In this document: one piece after another, positions 7,202-15,633 of the stretch
Numbering within the stretch: position 1 is the first letter of the stretch
Layout: each line of letters begins with the position of its first letter
Assembly: GCA_023247275.1 (NCBI GenBank)
Contig: JAHFGT010000012.1
Coordinates: 1-43,575 of the forward strand
Source of the DNA: Candidatus Omnitrophota bacterium
GTDB lineage: Bacteria; Omnitrophota; Gorgyraeia; Aquiviventales; Aquiviventaceae
Length of the DNA: 43,575 nt
Reading direction: 5' to 3'
Program-made: the position numbers and the translations under genes
The notes under the pieces: generated by a model
Databases searched by the model: none
Seen by the model: only the letters and a program-made list of their open reading frames with translations
Told to the model about the DNA's origin: nothing

Positions 7202-8143
7202 ATGGATGATGGATTGTCCGCGCCGCCGACGCAGGGCGCGCTCGATCCGCAGCGCCAAGGCCACCGCGGCCCGCCCGGCGGCTCCAGACACAGCCGGCGG
7301 CCTTCGTCGGACGATCGATCGGACAAACGCCGCCAACTCGTCTTGGAGTGGAGGGCGTTGAGTCACCGGGAGATTCACTCGGTGGATCCTGGTGCGGATT
7401 CGGCGCGCCAGTTCGACGGTCTGGGCCTTATAGTCAATCGACAAGTAGCTATCTTCCTGGAACACCCGGATCCGGCGCATCGATTCATCGCTGACCCGGC
7501 TGGCGGTCAGGTTGGCGATGCATCCTGACGCAAATTCCAAACGGGCGTTGGCAATGTCTTCGGTCGACGAGAGCACCGAGATCCCCAGCGCATCGACGCG
7601 CGTCACAGGTGACCGCACCAACAAGAGCAACATGTCCAGGTCATGGATCATCACATCCAGCACGACGCTGACATCGGTCCCACGGAATGGGTATGGCGAC
7701 AGCCGGTCCACTTCAATGAATCGCGGGTGGGTCAGATAGCGCATCGCGGTGTGTAGGGCGGTGTTAAACCGTTCGACATGGCCGACTTGGAGGATGCGGC
7801 GTGAGCGATGAGCGGCGCGAATCAGCGCATTGGCTTGAGCCAGTGTGGTGCATAACGGTTTTTCGATAAGGACATGAATGCCCTGGCGCAAGAGTGGCCG
7901 CCCGATGGCGGCATGGAGGCTGGTGGGGACCGCTAGGCTGACCGCATCAACCAGGCCGAACAGCTCGTGATAGTCTGTGACGGCCTGGCAGCCGAGCGAC
8001 GTGGCGACAGCTCGAGCCTTCCGCGGGTCGGTATCGCACACCGCGGTCAGGCGCACCCCGGCCATGGCAGCGTAGATTTGGGCGTGACGGGATCCGAGAT
8101 GGCCGACCCCGACCACGCCGACCCGCAGCGGATGGAGTGGCAT
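7160..8143 (-). CDS. Gfo/Idh/MocA family oxidoreductase next to lpxB
   Basis: A 327-residue NAD(P)-dependent oxidoreductase: Rossmann start LRVGVVGVGHLGSRHAQIYAAM, the EKPLCTT motif near residue 95 carrying the catalytic-region Lys, and HVERFN and VMIHDLDMLLLL in the C-terminal substrate domain. In many Gram-negative genomes such a gene sits between lpxI/lpxA and lpxB, so a role in nucleotide-sugar or lipid A metabolism is plausible but unproven. The ATG at 8143 is chosen because GAAGGTC lies 8 nt upstream. The last 12 or so residues (GPYSTKHQIPSTK) are encoded by the repeat block, so the native C-terminus has been replaced or extended. Confidence 0.85.
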   Translation of the reverse strand: MPLHPLRVGVVGVGHLGSRHAQIYAAMAGVRLTAVCDTDPRKARAVATSLGCQAVTDYHELFGLVDAVSLAVPTSLHAAIGRPLLRQGIHVLIEKPLCTTLAQANALIRAAHRSRRILQVGHVERFNTALHTAMRYLTHPRFIEVDRLSPYPFRGTDVSVVLDVMIHDLDMLLLLVRSPVTRVDALGISVLSSTEDIANARLEFASGCIANLTASRVSDESMRRIRVFQEDSYLSIDYKAQTVELARRIRTRIHRVNLPVTQRPPLQDELAAFVRSIVRRRPPAVSGAAGRAAVALALRIERALRRRRGQSIIHGPYSTKHQIPSTK

Positions 8144-8172
8144 AGAGAAGACCTTCACTCTAGCAGAACCCA

Positions 8173-8201
8173 TTGTGCAAAGTCAACTTATGTGCTAAGA
8201 T
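8173..8201 (+). promoter_or_regulatory. Promoter of the msbA-like gene (near-leaderless)
   Basis: TTGTGC (8173-8178) and TAAGAT (8196-8201) are spaced by 17 bp. A start of transcription about 7 nt downstream (around 8208) would leave only 2-3 nt before the ATG at 8211. No Shine-Dalgarno sequence precedes that ATG, consistent with a leaderless message. Inferred from sequence only. Confidence 0.5.
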
Positions 8202-8210
8202 ACCCTACTT

Positions 8211-10013
8211 ATGTCAACGTATTTACGACTCCTGCGGTATCTCAAGCCGCATATCCGAATTTTTCTCCTTGGCATCCTCTGCACGGCGATCTTCAGCCTG
8301 CTGGACAAGGCGGTGCAGTTTGGGCTATTGTTTCCGCTGGCGGACCGGATCATCACCGATCAAGCCATCCCAACCCCCGCGTGGCTGCCAGACTGGTTGC
8401 GGGCGATTGTCCAGTGGTTCAATCAGGCGCAGCCGCGCACCGTGCTGACCGCGGTCGCCGTCGCCATCCCACCTCTCTTTTTGACCAAAGGTCTCTTTGA
8501 GGTGTTCCGGTCGTTCTATATGAACGATGCCTCCCAACGGGTGATCCGGGATTTGCGGCAGGGGTTGTTTGATCGGCTCGTCACCCTGCCGCTGGATTAC
8601 CATCACCAGACGACCACCGGCACGACGATGTCCCGTATCCTCTATGACACCGGGATCATCCAGAATTCGATCACCGAAGGGTTGACCGACTTGGTGCAGT
8701 ACGGACTGCAGGTGATCATCTGCCTGGCGATTGTGCTGACCATGAATTGGAAGCAGTCACTCATTGTCTTCATCCTGGTGCCGCTGATCGCCTGGCCGAT
8801 CGGCCGGATCGGGAAACTGCTCAAGAAATTCTCCCAGCAGGCCCAGCGGGTGATGGGCGAGCTCAGCTCAACGATCCTGGAATCGATCTCTGGTATTCAA
8901 GTCGTCCAGGCCTACCGCTATGAGTCGGTCGCGGAGGCGAAGTTCGCAGGGCTGAACGAGCGATCGTATCGAATCATGCGCAAGCTGCAAAAGCGCATGA
9001 ATGCGTTGGAGCCGGTGACCGAATTTGTCGGCGCCTGCTGCACCGCCTATGTGCTCTGGTTCGGCGGGCGGCAGGTGTTGTCCCATCAACTCAGTCTTGG
9101 CACGTTCAGCTTGTATTTGGGATCGATGGTGTCGCTGGTGCGCCCCTTCAAGCGGCTCGCCAGGCTGCATGGGATCAATCAGCAGGCGCTCGCATCGGCT
9201 GAGCGGATTTTCGACGTGCTGGATACCCCGTCGACCGTCGTCGAACATGCGAAGGCCAGGCTGCTGCCACCGTTTCACCGCGACATCGCGTATGAGCATG
9301 TGTCATTCAGCTACGGGTCCCAACCAGCGCTGCGGGATGTCTCCATCACGATTCAGGCCGGTGAAACCATCGCGGTCGTCGGGCCGAACGGCGGCGGCAA
9401 GACGACCTTTGTGAATCTGCTCCCACGGTTCTATGATCCCAATGAAGGACGCGTCAGGGTGGACAGCGTGGACATCCGACATGTGACGCTAGGGTCGCTG
9501 CGAGGGCAGATTGGGTTGGTGACGCAAGAGACCTTCCTATTTAACGAGACCGTCCGCGCGAATATTGCCCTGGGACATCTGGAGGTGGATCTGTCCGCCA
9601 TCGTGGAATCGGCCAAGCGAGCCAACGCGCACGACTTCATCAGTCGGTTGCCGAAAGGGTACGATACCGTGATCGGCGAGCGCGGCGATACGATCTCCGG
9701 CGGTGAACGACAGCGGCTGGCGATCGCCCGCGCCCTGCTCAACGACCCCCCCATCCTGATTTTTGACGAAGCGACCAGCCAGTTGGACGCGCAATCCGAG
9801 CATCTGATTACCGAGACGCTCGAGCAGATCATCGGCGGACGCACCGTCATTCTCATTGCCCATCGGTTGTCCACGGTCCGGCTCGCCCACCGGATTGTGC
9901 TGATTCAGGAAGGGCGCATTGTCGAGCAAGGCAGTCACGACGAGCTTCTGCACAAGAGCCCCCTGTACCGGAGGTTCTGTGAGCTGCAGTTGATGTCCAC
10001 GGGTAAGTCCTGA
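8211..10013 (+). CDS. msbA: MsbA-like lipid A/lipid ABC exporter (half transporter)
   Basis: A 600-residue protein: six-helix transmembrane domain (about 1-330) fused to an ABC ATPase domain. The ATPase shows Walker A GPNGGGKTT (about 391-399), signature ISGGERQR (about 494-501), Walker B ILIFDEATS (about 514-522) and the H-loop LIAHRLST. Homodimers of this type flip lipid A-core or other lipids across the inner membrane. Divergence from Gfo/Idh-lpxB supports the lipid A role, although other lipid or drug exporters share the architecture. The start ATG at 8211 has no ribosome site but lies just downstream of a good promoter. Confidence 0.88.
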   Translation: MSTYLRLLRYLKPHIRIFLLGILCTAIFSLLDKAVQFGLLFPLADRIITDQAIPTPAWLPDWLRAIVQWFNQAQPRTVLTAVAVAIPPLFLTKGLFEVFRSFYMNDASQRVIRDLRQGLFDRLVTLPLDYHHQTTTGTTMSRILYDTGIIQNSITEGLTDLVQYGLQVIICLAIVLTMNWKQSLIVFILVPLIAWPIGRIGKLLKKFSQQAQRVMGELSSTILESISGIQVVQAYRYESVAEAKFAGLNERSYRIMRKLQKRMNALEPVTEFVGACCTAYVLWFGGRQVLSHQLSLGTFSLYLGSMVSLVRPFKRLARLHGINQQALASAERIFDVLDTPSTVVEHAKARLLPPFHRDIAYEHVSFSYGSQPALRDVSITIQAGETIAVVGPNGGGKTTFVNLLPRFYDPNEGRVRVDSVDIRHVTLGSLRGQIGLVTQETFLFNETVRANIALGHLEVDLSAIVESAKRANAHDFISRLPKGYDTVIGERGDTISGGERQRLAIARALLNDPPILIFDEATSQLDAQSEHLITETLEQIIGGRTVILIAHRLSTVRLAHRIVLIQEGRIVEQGSHDELLHKSPLYRRFCELQLMSTGKS

Positions 10014-10017
10014 GCGA

Positions 10018-10047
10018 GTCCCGCCGAAGACGGGACGAGTCGAAGGA
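10018..10047. repeat. Intergenic hairpin with CGAGTCGAAGGA word
   Basis: GTCCCG (10018-10023) pairs with CGGGAC (10031-10036) over a 7-nt loop, just after the msbA stop, followed by CGAGTCGAAGGA. The same word family occurs at 331-399. It may end the msbA transcript before rpsB, but there is no T-tract. Confidence 0.35.
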
Positions 10048-10105
10048 CTGCAGCTCATGAGCCCAGGGCCGTCGGGAGTGTCAGGGTAGAGGAGTGTCGG
10101 CAGCC

Positions 10106-10905
10106 ATGACCACACCATTGGTGCGGCAGTTGCTAGAGGCCGGGGTTCACTTCGGCCATCAGACGAAGCGGTGGAATCCGAAGATGAAGCGGTACATCTT
10201 CGGCAGTCGGTCCGGGATCTATATCATTGATCTGGAGAAGACAGAGCACGCGCTCCAGGCCGCGTGTGAGTTTCTGGAGGACGTGACCGCGAAGGGGCAG
10301 GCCGTGCTCTACGTCGGCACCAAGAAACAGGCCAAACCGATTCTTGAGGCCGAAGCCCAGCGAGCTGGCATGCCGTACGTCGTGAATCGCTGGCTTGGCG
10401 GGACGTTAACCAACTTTCAGACGATCAAAAACAATATCGATTTATTGCGGCAGTTGCGCAAACAAAAAGAGGATGGCTTTTTTGAGCGCATCTCAAAGAA
10501 GGATGCCAAGCGGCTGGGGCGGCAGCTCCAGCGGCTCGAGGACAGTTTCAGCGGGCTGGCGAACTTGGACCGATTGCCCGGATGTCTGTTTGTCGTGGAC
10601 ACCAAACGCGAAGACATCGCGGTGCGGGAGGCCAGCCGGCTCAAGATCCCGGTCGTGGCGATCTGCGATACCAACGCCGACCCGGAGCAGATCGCGTATC
10701 CGATCCCTGGCAATGACGACGCGATCCGCTCGGTGCGGTTGATCAGCTCGCTGATTACGGAGAGCGTGCTCTCAGGCCGCAAGCGCGCCGCGGTGCAGTC
10801 TGCCCCTGCCCCGGCGACGGGTGAATCGGCGGCGGATGGCCACACGGTCGACACCGCCGAGGCGGCCCCGCTGGCCGTGGAGCCGGGAGCCACCGGGTCG
10901 CAGCC

Positions 10906-10909
<4 letters not shown>
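10106..10909 (+). CDS. rpsB: 30S ribosomal protein S2
   Basis: A 267-residue S2: TTPLVRQLLEAGVHFGHQTKRWNPKMKRYIFGSR at the start, then GTKKQAKPILEAEAQRAGMPYVVNRWLGGTLTNF, and VVDTKREDIAVREASRLKIPVVAICDTNADPE near the end are all diagnostic. The C-terminal 40 residues are a low-complexity Ala/Pro-rich tail. The ATG at 10106 gives the usual S2 N-terminus; an in-frame GTG at 10094 would add four residues but lies directly on the AGAGGAG that should serve as ribosome site. First gene of the rpsB-tsf-pyrH-frr operon; its TGA overlaps the tsf ATG. Confidence 0.97.
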
Positions 10910-12209
<1,300 letters not shown>

Positions 12210-12212
12210 GCC

Positions 12213-12785
12213 ATGATCACGCAGAACAGTTTGCAAGGGCTGTATAAAGATGTTGAAGAGAAGATGAAGCGGGCGTTGGCCACGGTGACCCGAGAGTTCA
12301 CCGAGATCCGTGGCGGCCGGGCGACCCCGGCGCTCGTGGAGAATATCACGGTTGATTACTATGGGGCGGCGACCCCGCTGCGCCAGGTTGCGGCGATCAC
12401 GGCCCCAGAGCGGAATCTACTGACCGTCCAGCCGTGGGACATGAAGGTGGTCCCTGAGATTGAGAAAGCGATCCTCAAGGCGTCCATCGGAATTAATCCG
12501 ATCGTCGATGGAAAAATGCTCCGGCTGCCGATTCCTCCGCTGACCGGTGAGCGGCGCCAGGAGCTCACCAAGGTCATTCATCGCATGGCCGAAGAAGCCC
12601 GCGTCAGCATTCGAAATGTCCGACGCGACTCCAATGAATCCATCAAAAAGCTGAAAGCCGACAAACAGATGAGCGAAGACGAAGCGTTCAAGGCGCAGGA
12701 GCAGGTGCAGAAATTGACCGACAAGTACATCGCGCAGATCGATGGCCTCGTTAAAACCAAGGAACACGAGCTCCAAAGCGTGTAG
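12213..12785 (+). CDS. frr: Ribosome recycling factor
   Basis: A 190-residue RRF, which with EF-G splits post-termination ribosomes. EIRGGRATPALVENITVDYYGAATPLRQVAAITAPE, then PWDMKVVPEIEKAILKASIGINP and LPIPPLTGERRQELTK are the conserved core, followed by the charged coiled region RRDSNESIKKLKADKQMSEDE. Length is normal (185 in E. coli). It starts 3 nt after pyrH and ends the operon. A CopG-like antitoxin gene begins only 4 nt after its stop. Confidence 0.97.
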   Translation: MITQNSLQGLYKDVEEKMKRALATVTREFTEIRGGRATPALVENITVDYYGAATPLRQVAAITAPERNLLTVQPWDMKVVPEIEKAILKASIGINPIVDGKMLRLPIPPLTGERRQELTKVIHRMAEEARVSIRNVRRDSNESIKKLKADKQMSEDEAFKAQEQVQKLTDKYIAQIDGLVKTKEHELQSV

Positions 12786-12789
12786 CTGG

Positions 12790-13047
12790 ATGACTTATGT
12801 CACGACGAGTATTCGATTGGGAGCTGAGGCCTACCGACGGCTGCGACTGAAAGCCGCGGAGCAGCGCAAGAGCCTCTCTCAACTCATTCGAGAGGCTGTG
12901 GACGTCGCCTACGGTGCGCCAGGCCGCCGCACCACACGACGAGAGGCTCGTCACGATCCATTTGTTCGAATCATCGGGGTGTGTCGAACCGGAGTGCGTG
13001 ACGGGGCCCTCCACCATGATCGGGATATCTACGGGGTGAAGTCCTGA
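12790..13047 (+). CDS. Ribbon-helix-helix antitoxin (VapB-like)
   Basis: An 85-residue protein: TYVTTSIRLGAEAYRRLRLKAAEQRKSLSQLIREAVD is a ribbon-helix-helix DNA-binding unit. The C-terminal part is basic and ends DIYGVKS; 'DxIYG' tails are common in antitoxins paired with PIN toxins. Starting 4 nt after frr, it may ride on that operon's transcription. Its TGA at 13045-13047 is followed 7 nt later by the TTG start of the PIN gene. Confidence 0.78.
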   Translation: MTYVTTSIRLGAEAYRRLRLKAAEQRKSLSQLIREAVDVAYGAPGRRTTRREARHDPFVRIIGVCRTGVRDGALHHDRDIYGVKS

Positions 13048-13054
13048 GAGGCTG

Positions 13055-13454
13055 TTGATCGATACCAGCGCGCTGGTGGCGTTAGCTGATCAGAGCGATC
13101 AGTTTCATGTTGTTGCCAAAGCCTTCACGCGAACCATCACATCCGTGACAAGGCTGTACACGTCGAATTACATCCTGGACGAAATCGTGACACGTCTTCG
13201 ATTCATGGTGGGGGTCGTCGTCGCGGGTGGCTGAAACAATTTGGGCCAGCGAGCTCTATGAGGTCCACACGGTTGATCGCGCCCTGGAGCGAGAGGCGTG
13301 GCGATTACTCCGGAAGTACGCCGACCACCGGTTGAGTTTTACTGACGGCACCACGCTCGCTCTCATCGAGCAGTTGCAGATTCAGCACGTCTTTGCATTC
13401 GATGAGGACTTTCGCCGGCTCGGGCACTCTGTCGTGCCGGAATCGCCGCGTTGA
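13055..13454 (+). pseudogene. PIN-domain toxin (VapC-like), frameshifted
   Basis: The first frame, from TTG 13055 behind GAGAGG, reads LIDTSALVALADQSDQFH...SNYILDEIVTRLRFMVG and ends at 13234. A second frame (from about 13215) continues ETIWASELYEVHTVDRALEREAWRLLRKYADHRLSFTDGTTLALIEQL...FDEDFRRLG to 13454. Together they make a normal PIN domain of about 133 residues with acidic metal ligands at DTS, the E/D of LDEIV, SFTDG and FDEDF. Removing one G from the five-G run at 13210-13214 joins the frames. It could be a real loss of toxin, a sequencing error or recoding. Confidence 0.75.
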
Positions 13455-13549
13455 TCCTCGGTCGGGGCAGCACAAGCTCATTTCCTCAGGAGGCTTCCCT
13501 CGTCATCATTCCGGGTTCGCGCCGCGACCGTCCGAACGGAACTCCCCTC

Positions 13550-13558
13550 TGTTATAAT
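13550..13558 (+). promoter_or_regulatory. Extended -10 promoter of the split tRNA-Lys
   Basis: TGTTATAAT: a perfect TATAAT (13553-13558) with an extended-10 TG one base upstream. No good -35 is seen, as expected for extended -10 promoters. The start would be near 13565, giving a leader of about 50 nt before the tRNA. Confidence 0.6.
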
Positions 13559-13615
13559 GACACCGTCAGGACGTAAGTTTGTGCGTTCATGGTTGTCATT
13601 GATCTTTCACAATTT

Positions 13616-13945
13616 GGGCCGCTAGCTCATCAGGCAGAGCAACAGCCTTTGTCCAAGGGTCACTATCAGGTAACTGATAGCTGAGAACCCCGGAACTTGC
13701 GGGAACGTCTGAGCATCCTGAGGTACCGCGCCTTGTGGCGTGGTCACAAGCCGATGGTGCAGATAATCCGCAGCCAAGCCCCCGATGCTTTGCTTCGCAC
13801 AGGGAAGCGTCGGGGGAAGGTTCAACGACTATAATCGGGGCCCCCGTGAGTCCATCGGGGGATGGGATAGTCTGATCTGCACGGCGACGTGCAGCTAACA
13901 CCATGTTTAAGCTGTGGGTGCTGGGTTCGAGTCCCAGGCGGCCCA
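13616..13945 (+). tRNA. tRNA-Lys(UUU), interrupted by a group I intron
   Basis: Exon 1 is 13616-13648 and exon 2 is 13906-13945. Acceptor GGGCCGC (13616-13622) pairs perfectly with GCGGCCC (13938-13944), discriminator A13945, no encoded CCA. The D stem is GCTC/GAGC; the anticodon stem ACAGC (13642-13646) pairs with GCTGT (13911-13915). The joined loop is CTTTTAA, so positions 34-36 are UUU (Lys). The T arm is CTGGG-TTCGAGT-CCCAG. The gene cannot fold as a tRNA without removing 13649-13905. It has its own extended -10 promoter and a 16-bp hairpin directly after it. Confidence 0.93.
13649..13905 (+). ncRNA. Group I self-splicing intron (IC3-like), 257 nt, no ORF
   Basis: All core elements can be drawn. 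P1: GCCU-UU with AA-GGGU places a U-G wobble at the 5' splice site after U13648. P2: 13663-13669/13674-13680 with a GUAA tetraloop. P3: CCCCG 13688-13692/CGGGG 13836-13840. P4: TGCGG 13698-13702/CCGCA 13768-13772. P6a: 12 bp, 13779-13790/13805-13816. P7: GACTAT 13827-13832/ATAGTC 13867-13872. P8: 13841-13846/13856-13861. P9: 13877-13882/13889-13894. The intron ends in G13905 (omega-G). Conserved Q (AATCCGCAG), R (TTCAACGACTA) and S (GATAGTC) words are present. It has the size class of the Azoarcus and cyanobacterial tRNA introns. Confidence 0.92.
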
Positions 13946-13980
13946 TCATCATCCGACCGCGTTGGCGGTCGGATGATGAT
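13945..13980 (+). terminator. Perfect 16-bp hairpin abutting the tRNA-Lys 3' end
   Basis: ATCATCATCCGACCGC (13945-13960) and GCGGTCGGATGATGAT (13965-13980) are exact complements around a GTTG loop. The first base is the tRNA discriminator A. There is no T-tract (CCCGAAG follows), so it is a poor intrinsic terminator by the usual rules. It may instead block exonucleases or guide 3' processing. Confidence 0.5.
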
Positions 13981-14160
13981 CCCGAAGTCGGCCGGAATCA
14001 GATAGGCTGGCTGAGGGAGGGAACCGGATAACGGGTTCGAGTCCTCCCTCGTCGGCGCCCGGGCCTCGTCCCTCGGCTGGCGCCTCGGGACTTCGCGCGG
14101 CCTGCGCGCCGCGCTCGCCGGCGGCGCAATTCTGTACGATGGGTCATTCGGATGGCAGCT
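13981..14160. other. Gene-free GC-rich stretch between tRNA-Lys and the VapC module
   Basis: No convincing gene. It contains an 8-bp inverted repeat (GAGGGAGG...CCTCCCTC) around a GGGTTCGAGTCC word that looks like a tRNA T-loop, and further down several GC-rich self-complementary runs (GCGCGGCCTGCGCGCCGCGC and neighbours). It may be a decayed tRNA or an old integration site; I could not fold a complete tRNA. Confidence 0.35.
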
Positions 14161-14168
14161 TGCATAAT

Positions 14169-14194
14169 ATCATAGAATATGATTATATTATAAT
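14169..14194 (+). promoter_or_regulatory. Promoter/operator of the Phd-VapC module
   Basis: A sharp AT-rich island in GC-rich DNA. ATCATA (14169-14174) and TATGAT (14178-14183) form a palindrome with a 3-nt spacer, and a perfect -10 TATAAT lies at 14189-14194. A GGGAGGTG ribosome site follows (14208-14215). The palindrome next to the promoter fits autoregulation by the antitoxin. No good -35 at standard spacing. Confidence 0.5.
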
Positions 14195-14218
14195 CAGATA
14201 CTGGTAGGGAGGTGGGTC

Positions 14219-14497
14219 GTGACGCAACGAGTCTCCATTACAGAAGTCAGCCGACATCTCTCGGATTACCTCAACCGCGTGGCGTATGAGGGGGCGCATT
14301 TTGTCCTGGTGAGGGGCAAGAAACCGCTCGCCGAGCTGCGGCCGCTCCCGCGGGGACGCTGCCTGGGAGAGCTGCCGGGGCTGCTGCATGCATTGCCGCG
14401 GCTGTCTCAACACGAGGCGGATCGATTCGGGCAGGACGTTGAGTCCGTTCGGAGGAAACTCCGCAAACAGCGCGTGCGGAGTCGATGGGCGTCTTGA
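14219..14497 (+). CDS. Phd/YefM family antitoxin
   Basis: A 92-residue protein from a GTG start. TQRVSITEVSRHLSDYLNRVAYEGAHFVLVRGKKPLAELRPL is the classic Phd/YefM fold (strand, helices, then the 'VxRxGKPxAxLxP' hairpin). The basic C-terminal tail (VESVRRKLRKQRVRSRW) probably neutralises the partner toxin. A strong ribosome site precedes it. It overlaps the PIN toxin gene by 13 nt. Confidence 0.85.
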   Translation: MTQRVSITEVSRHLSDYLNRVAYEGAHFVLVRGKKPLAELRPLPRGRCLGELPGLLHALPRLSQHEADRFGQDVESVRRKLRKQRVRSRWAS

Positions 14498-14886
14498 TTG
14501 ATTCCAGCGTCCTCATCGCCGCCGAACGAGGACGCGTCGATGTGACGTCCAAGATTCGAGGGCGCGAGCAGGAAGAATTCTTCATTTCTGTCGTCACCGC
14601 AAGCGAGCTGCTCCACGGCGTCTGGCGGGCTCGTGAGGCTCAGGTGAAAGCCAAGCGGCTCGCGTTTGTTGAGGGAATCCTTCAGCGGTTTCCGATTCTT
14701 CCGATCGACCTGGCCATTGCTCGCCTCCATGCGCAGTTGTGGGCAGAACTCGAGTCGCAGGGGGTGGCCTTGGGCGCCCATGATAGCTGGCTTGCTGCGA
14801 CCTGTATCGCGCGCGGCTACACGCTTGCGACGGGGGACATCGGAGATTTCAAGCGGGTCCCTGGATTGGCCGTGGAGACGTGGTAG
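14485..14886 (+). CDS. vapC: PIN-domain toxin VapC
   Basis: A 133-residue intact PIN nuclease. GVLIDSSVLIAAERGR carries the first Asp, VVTASELLHGVWRA the conserved Glu, and LGAHDSWLAATCIARGYTLATGDIGDFKRVPGL the last Asp residues that bind Mg2+/Mn2+. Known VapC toxins cut tRNA anticodon stem-loops or 23S rRNA; the target here is unknown. It is translationally coupled to the Phd-like antitoxin. An RNA ligase and its activator (archease and RtcB) follow within 1 kb. Confidence 0.9.
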   Translation: MGVLIDSSVLIAAERGRVDVTSKIRGREQEEFFISVVTASELLHGVWRAREAQVKAKRLAFVEGILQRFPILPIDLAIARLHAQLWAELESQGVALGAHDSWLAATCIARGYTLATGDIGDFKRVPGLAVETW

Positions 14887-14955
14887 CGGTTTCGCATTGA
14901 GCTGGAACAGTCCGGTTGCCTCAACCGTCAACTCAAGCCGGCTAAGAATCAAGCG

Positions 14956-15321
14956 ATGGTATCGTGGTTTGTGTACATCGCTGAGTGCGGTGACGGGTCA
15001 CTGTATGTTGGCATTGCGACCAATCCGGCCGCACGCTTGGTCCAGCATAATGCTGGGCGAGGCTCGAAATATGTCCGCAGCCGGGGCGGGGCGGCGTTGG
15101 TATATCAGCAACGCTGCCGCAGCGAATCGGCGGCTCGTCGGCGCGAGTGCGAACTAAAATCGTGGAGCCGGGCGCGCAAGTTGGCGTGGCTGCAGCAACG
15201 CACGAGCCATGGGCACCACAGCGCACTACGAATTCTTCGACCACACGGCGGACGTTGGAATCCGCGCGACCGGATCGACGCTGGACGCGGTGTTCGAGCA
15301 GGCGGCCCGTGGCTTGGTTGA
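14956..15321 (+). CDS. GIY-YIG domain protein (YhbQ/UPF0213-like)
   Basis: The first 80 residues (SWFVYIAECGDGSLYVGIATNPAARLVQHNAGRGSKYVRSRGGAALVYQQ...ELKSWSRARKLAWL) are a complete small GIY-YIG nuclease-like domain; here the signature reads VYI...LYVGI. Family proteins normally end near there. This frame runs on 40 residues of odd, Arg/Gly-rich composition and overlaps archease by 113 nt, which suggests a lost stop codon or a start of archease translation inside this gene. YhbQ-type proteins are linked to DNA repair; substrates are poorly known. Confidence 0.8.
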   Translation: MVSWFVYIAECGDGSLYVGIATNPAARLVQHNAGRGSKYVRSRGGAALVYQQRCRSESAARRRECELKSWSRARKLAWLQQRTSHGHHSALRILRPHGGRWNPRDRIDAGRGVRAGGPWLG

Positions 15322-15631
15322 GCTGATCGCCGAGCAGAGCCGGTTCGAGCCGGCTGAGGCACGGTCCATCGAACTTCACGCGGTCGATACCAGCGTGCTG
15401 CTGGCCACGTGGCTGCGCGAACTGTTGTTCTGGAGCGCGACCGACCGGTTCCTGCCGGCGGTCTACCAGATTCACGTGACACCCACTACGCTCGTCGGCA
15501 CGGTGCGCGGCGAGCGGTTTGACCCGGCGCGTCATCAGCAGGGACGAGAAGTCAAAGCGATCACGCGCCACCAGCTCGAGATTCGCCAGACCCCATCCGG
15601 GTGGCACGCGCAGGTCATTGTGGACATCTGA
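15209..15631 (+). CDS. Archease, RtcB activator
   Basis: A 140-residue archease. YEFFDHTADVGIRATGSTLDAVFEQAARGLVELI is the family signature, with the Asp residues that bind Ca2+. Archease helps RtcB acquire GMP and turn over. The RtcB gene starts 3 nt after its stop, so partner and ligase form one operon. The ATG lies within the extended tail of the GIY-YIG gene, so translation is probably coupled. Confidence 0.93.
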   Translation: MGTTAHYEFFDHTADVGIRATGSTLDAVFEQAARGLVELIAEQSRFEPAEARSIELHAVDTSVLLATWLRELLFWSATDRFLPAVYQIHVTPTTLVGTVRGERFDPARHQQGREVKAITRHQLEIRQTPSGWHAQVIVDI

Positions 15632-15633
15632 TC

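Noticed and set aside
13622-13952. Open frames on either strand within the tRNA-Lys/intron region as a homing endonuclease
   Set aside because: The antisense frames have no LAGLIDADG, GIY-YIG or HNH motif and the intron is fully explained by its RNA structure.
13990-14065. Possible second tRNA, with GGGTTCGAGTCC and CCTCCCTCGTCGGC at its 3' side
   Set aside because: No acceptor or anticodon stem can be paired convincingly; only the T-loop-like word and an 8-bp inverted repeat support it, so it is described only as gene-free DNA with a tRNA-like trace.
15601-15633. Earlier start for rtcB at 15601
   Set aside because: It would place the start 31 nt inside archease with a non-conserved N-terminus; the ATG at 15634 directly follows the archease stop and fits the family better.
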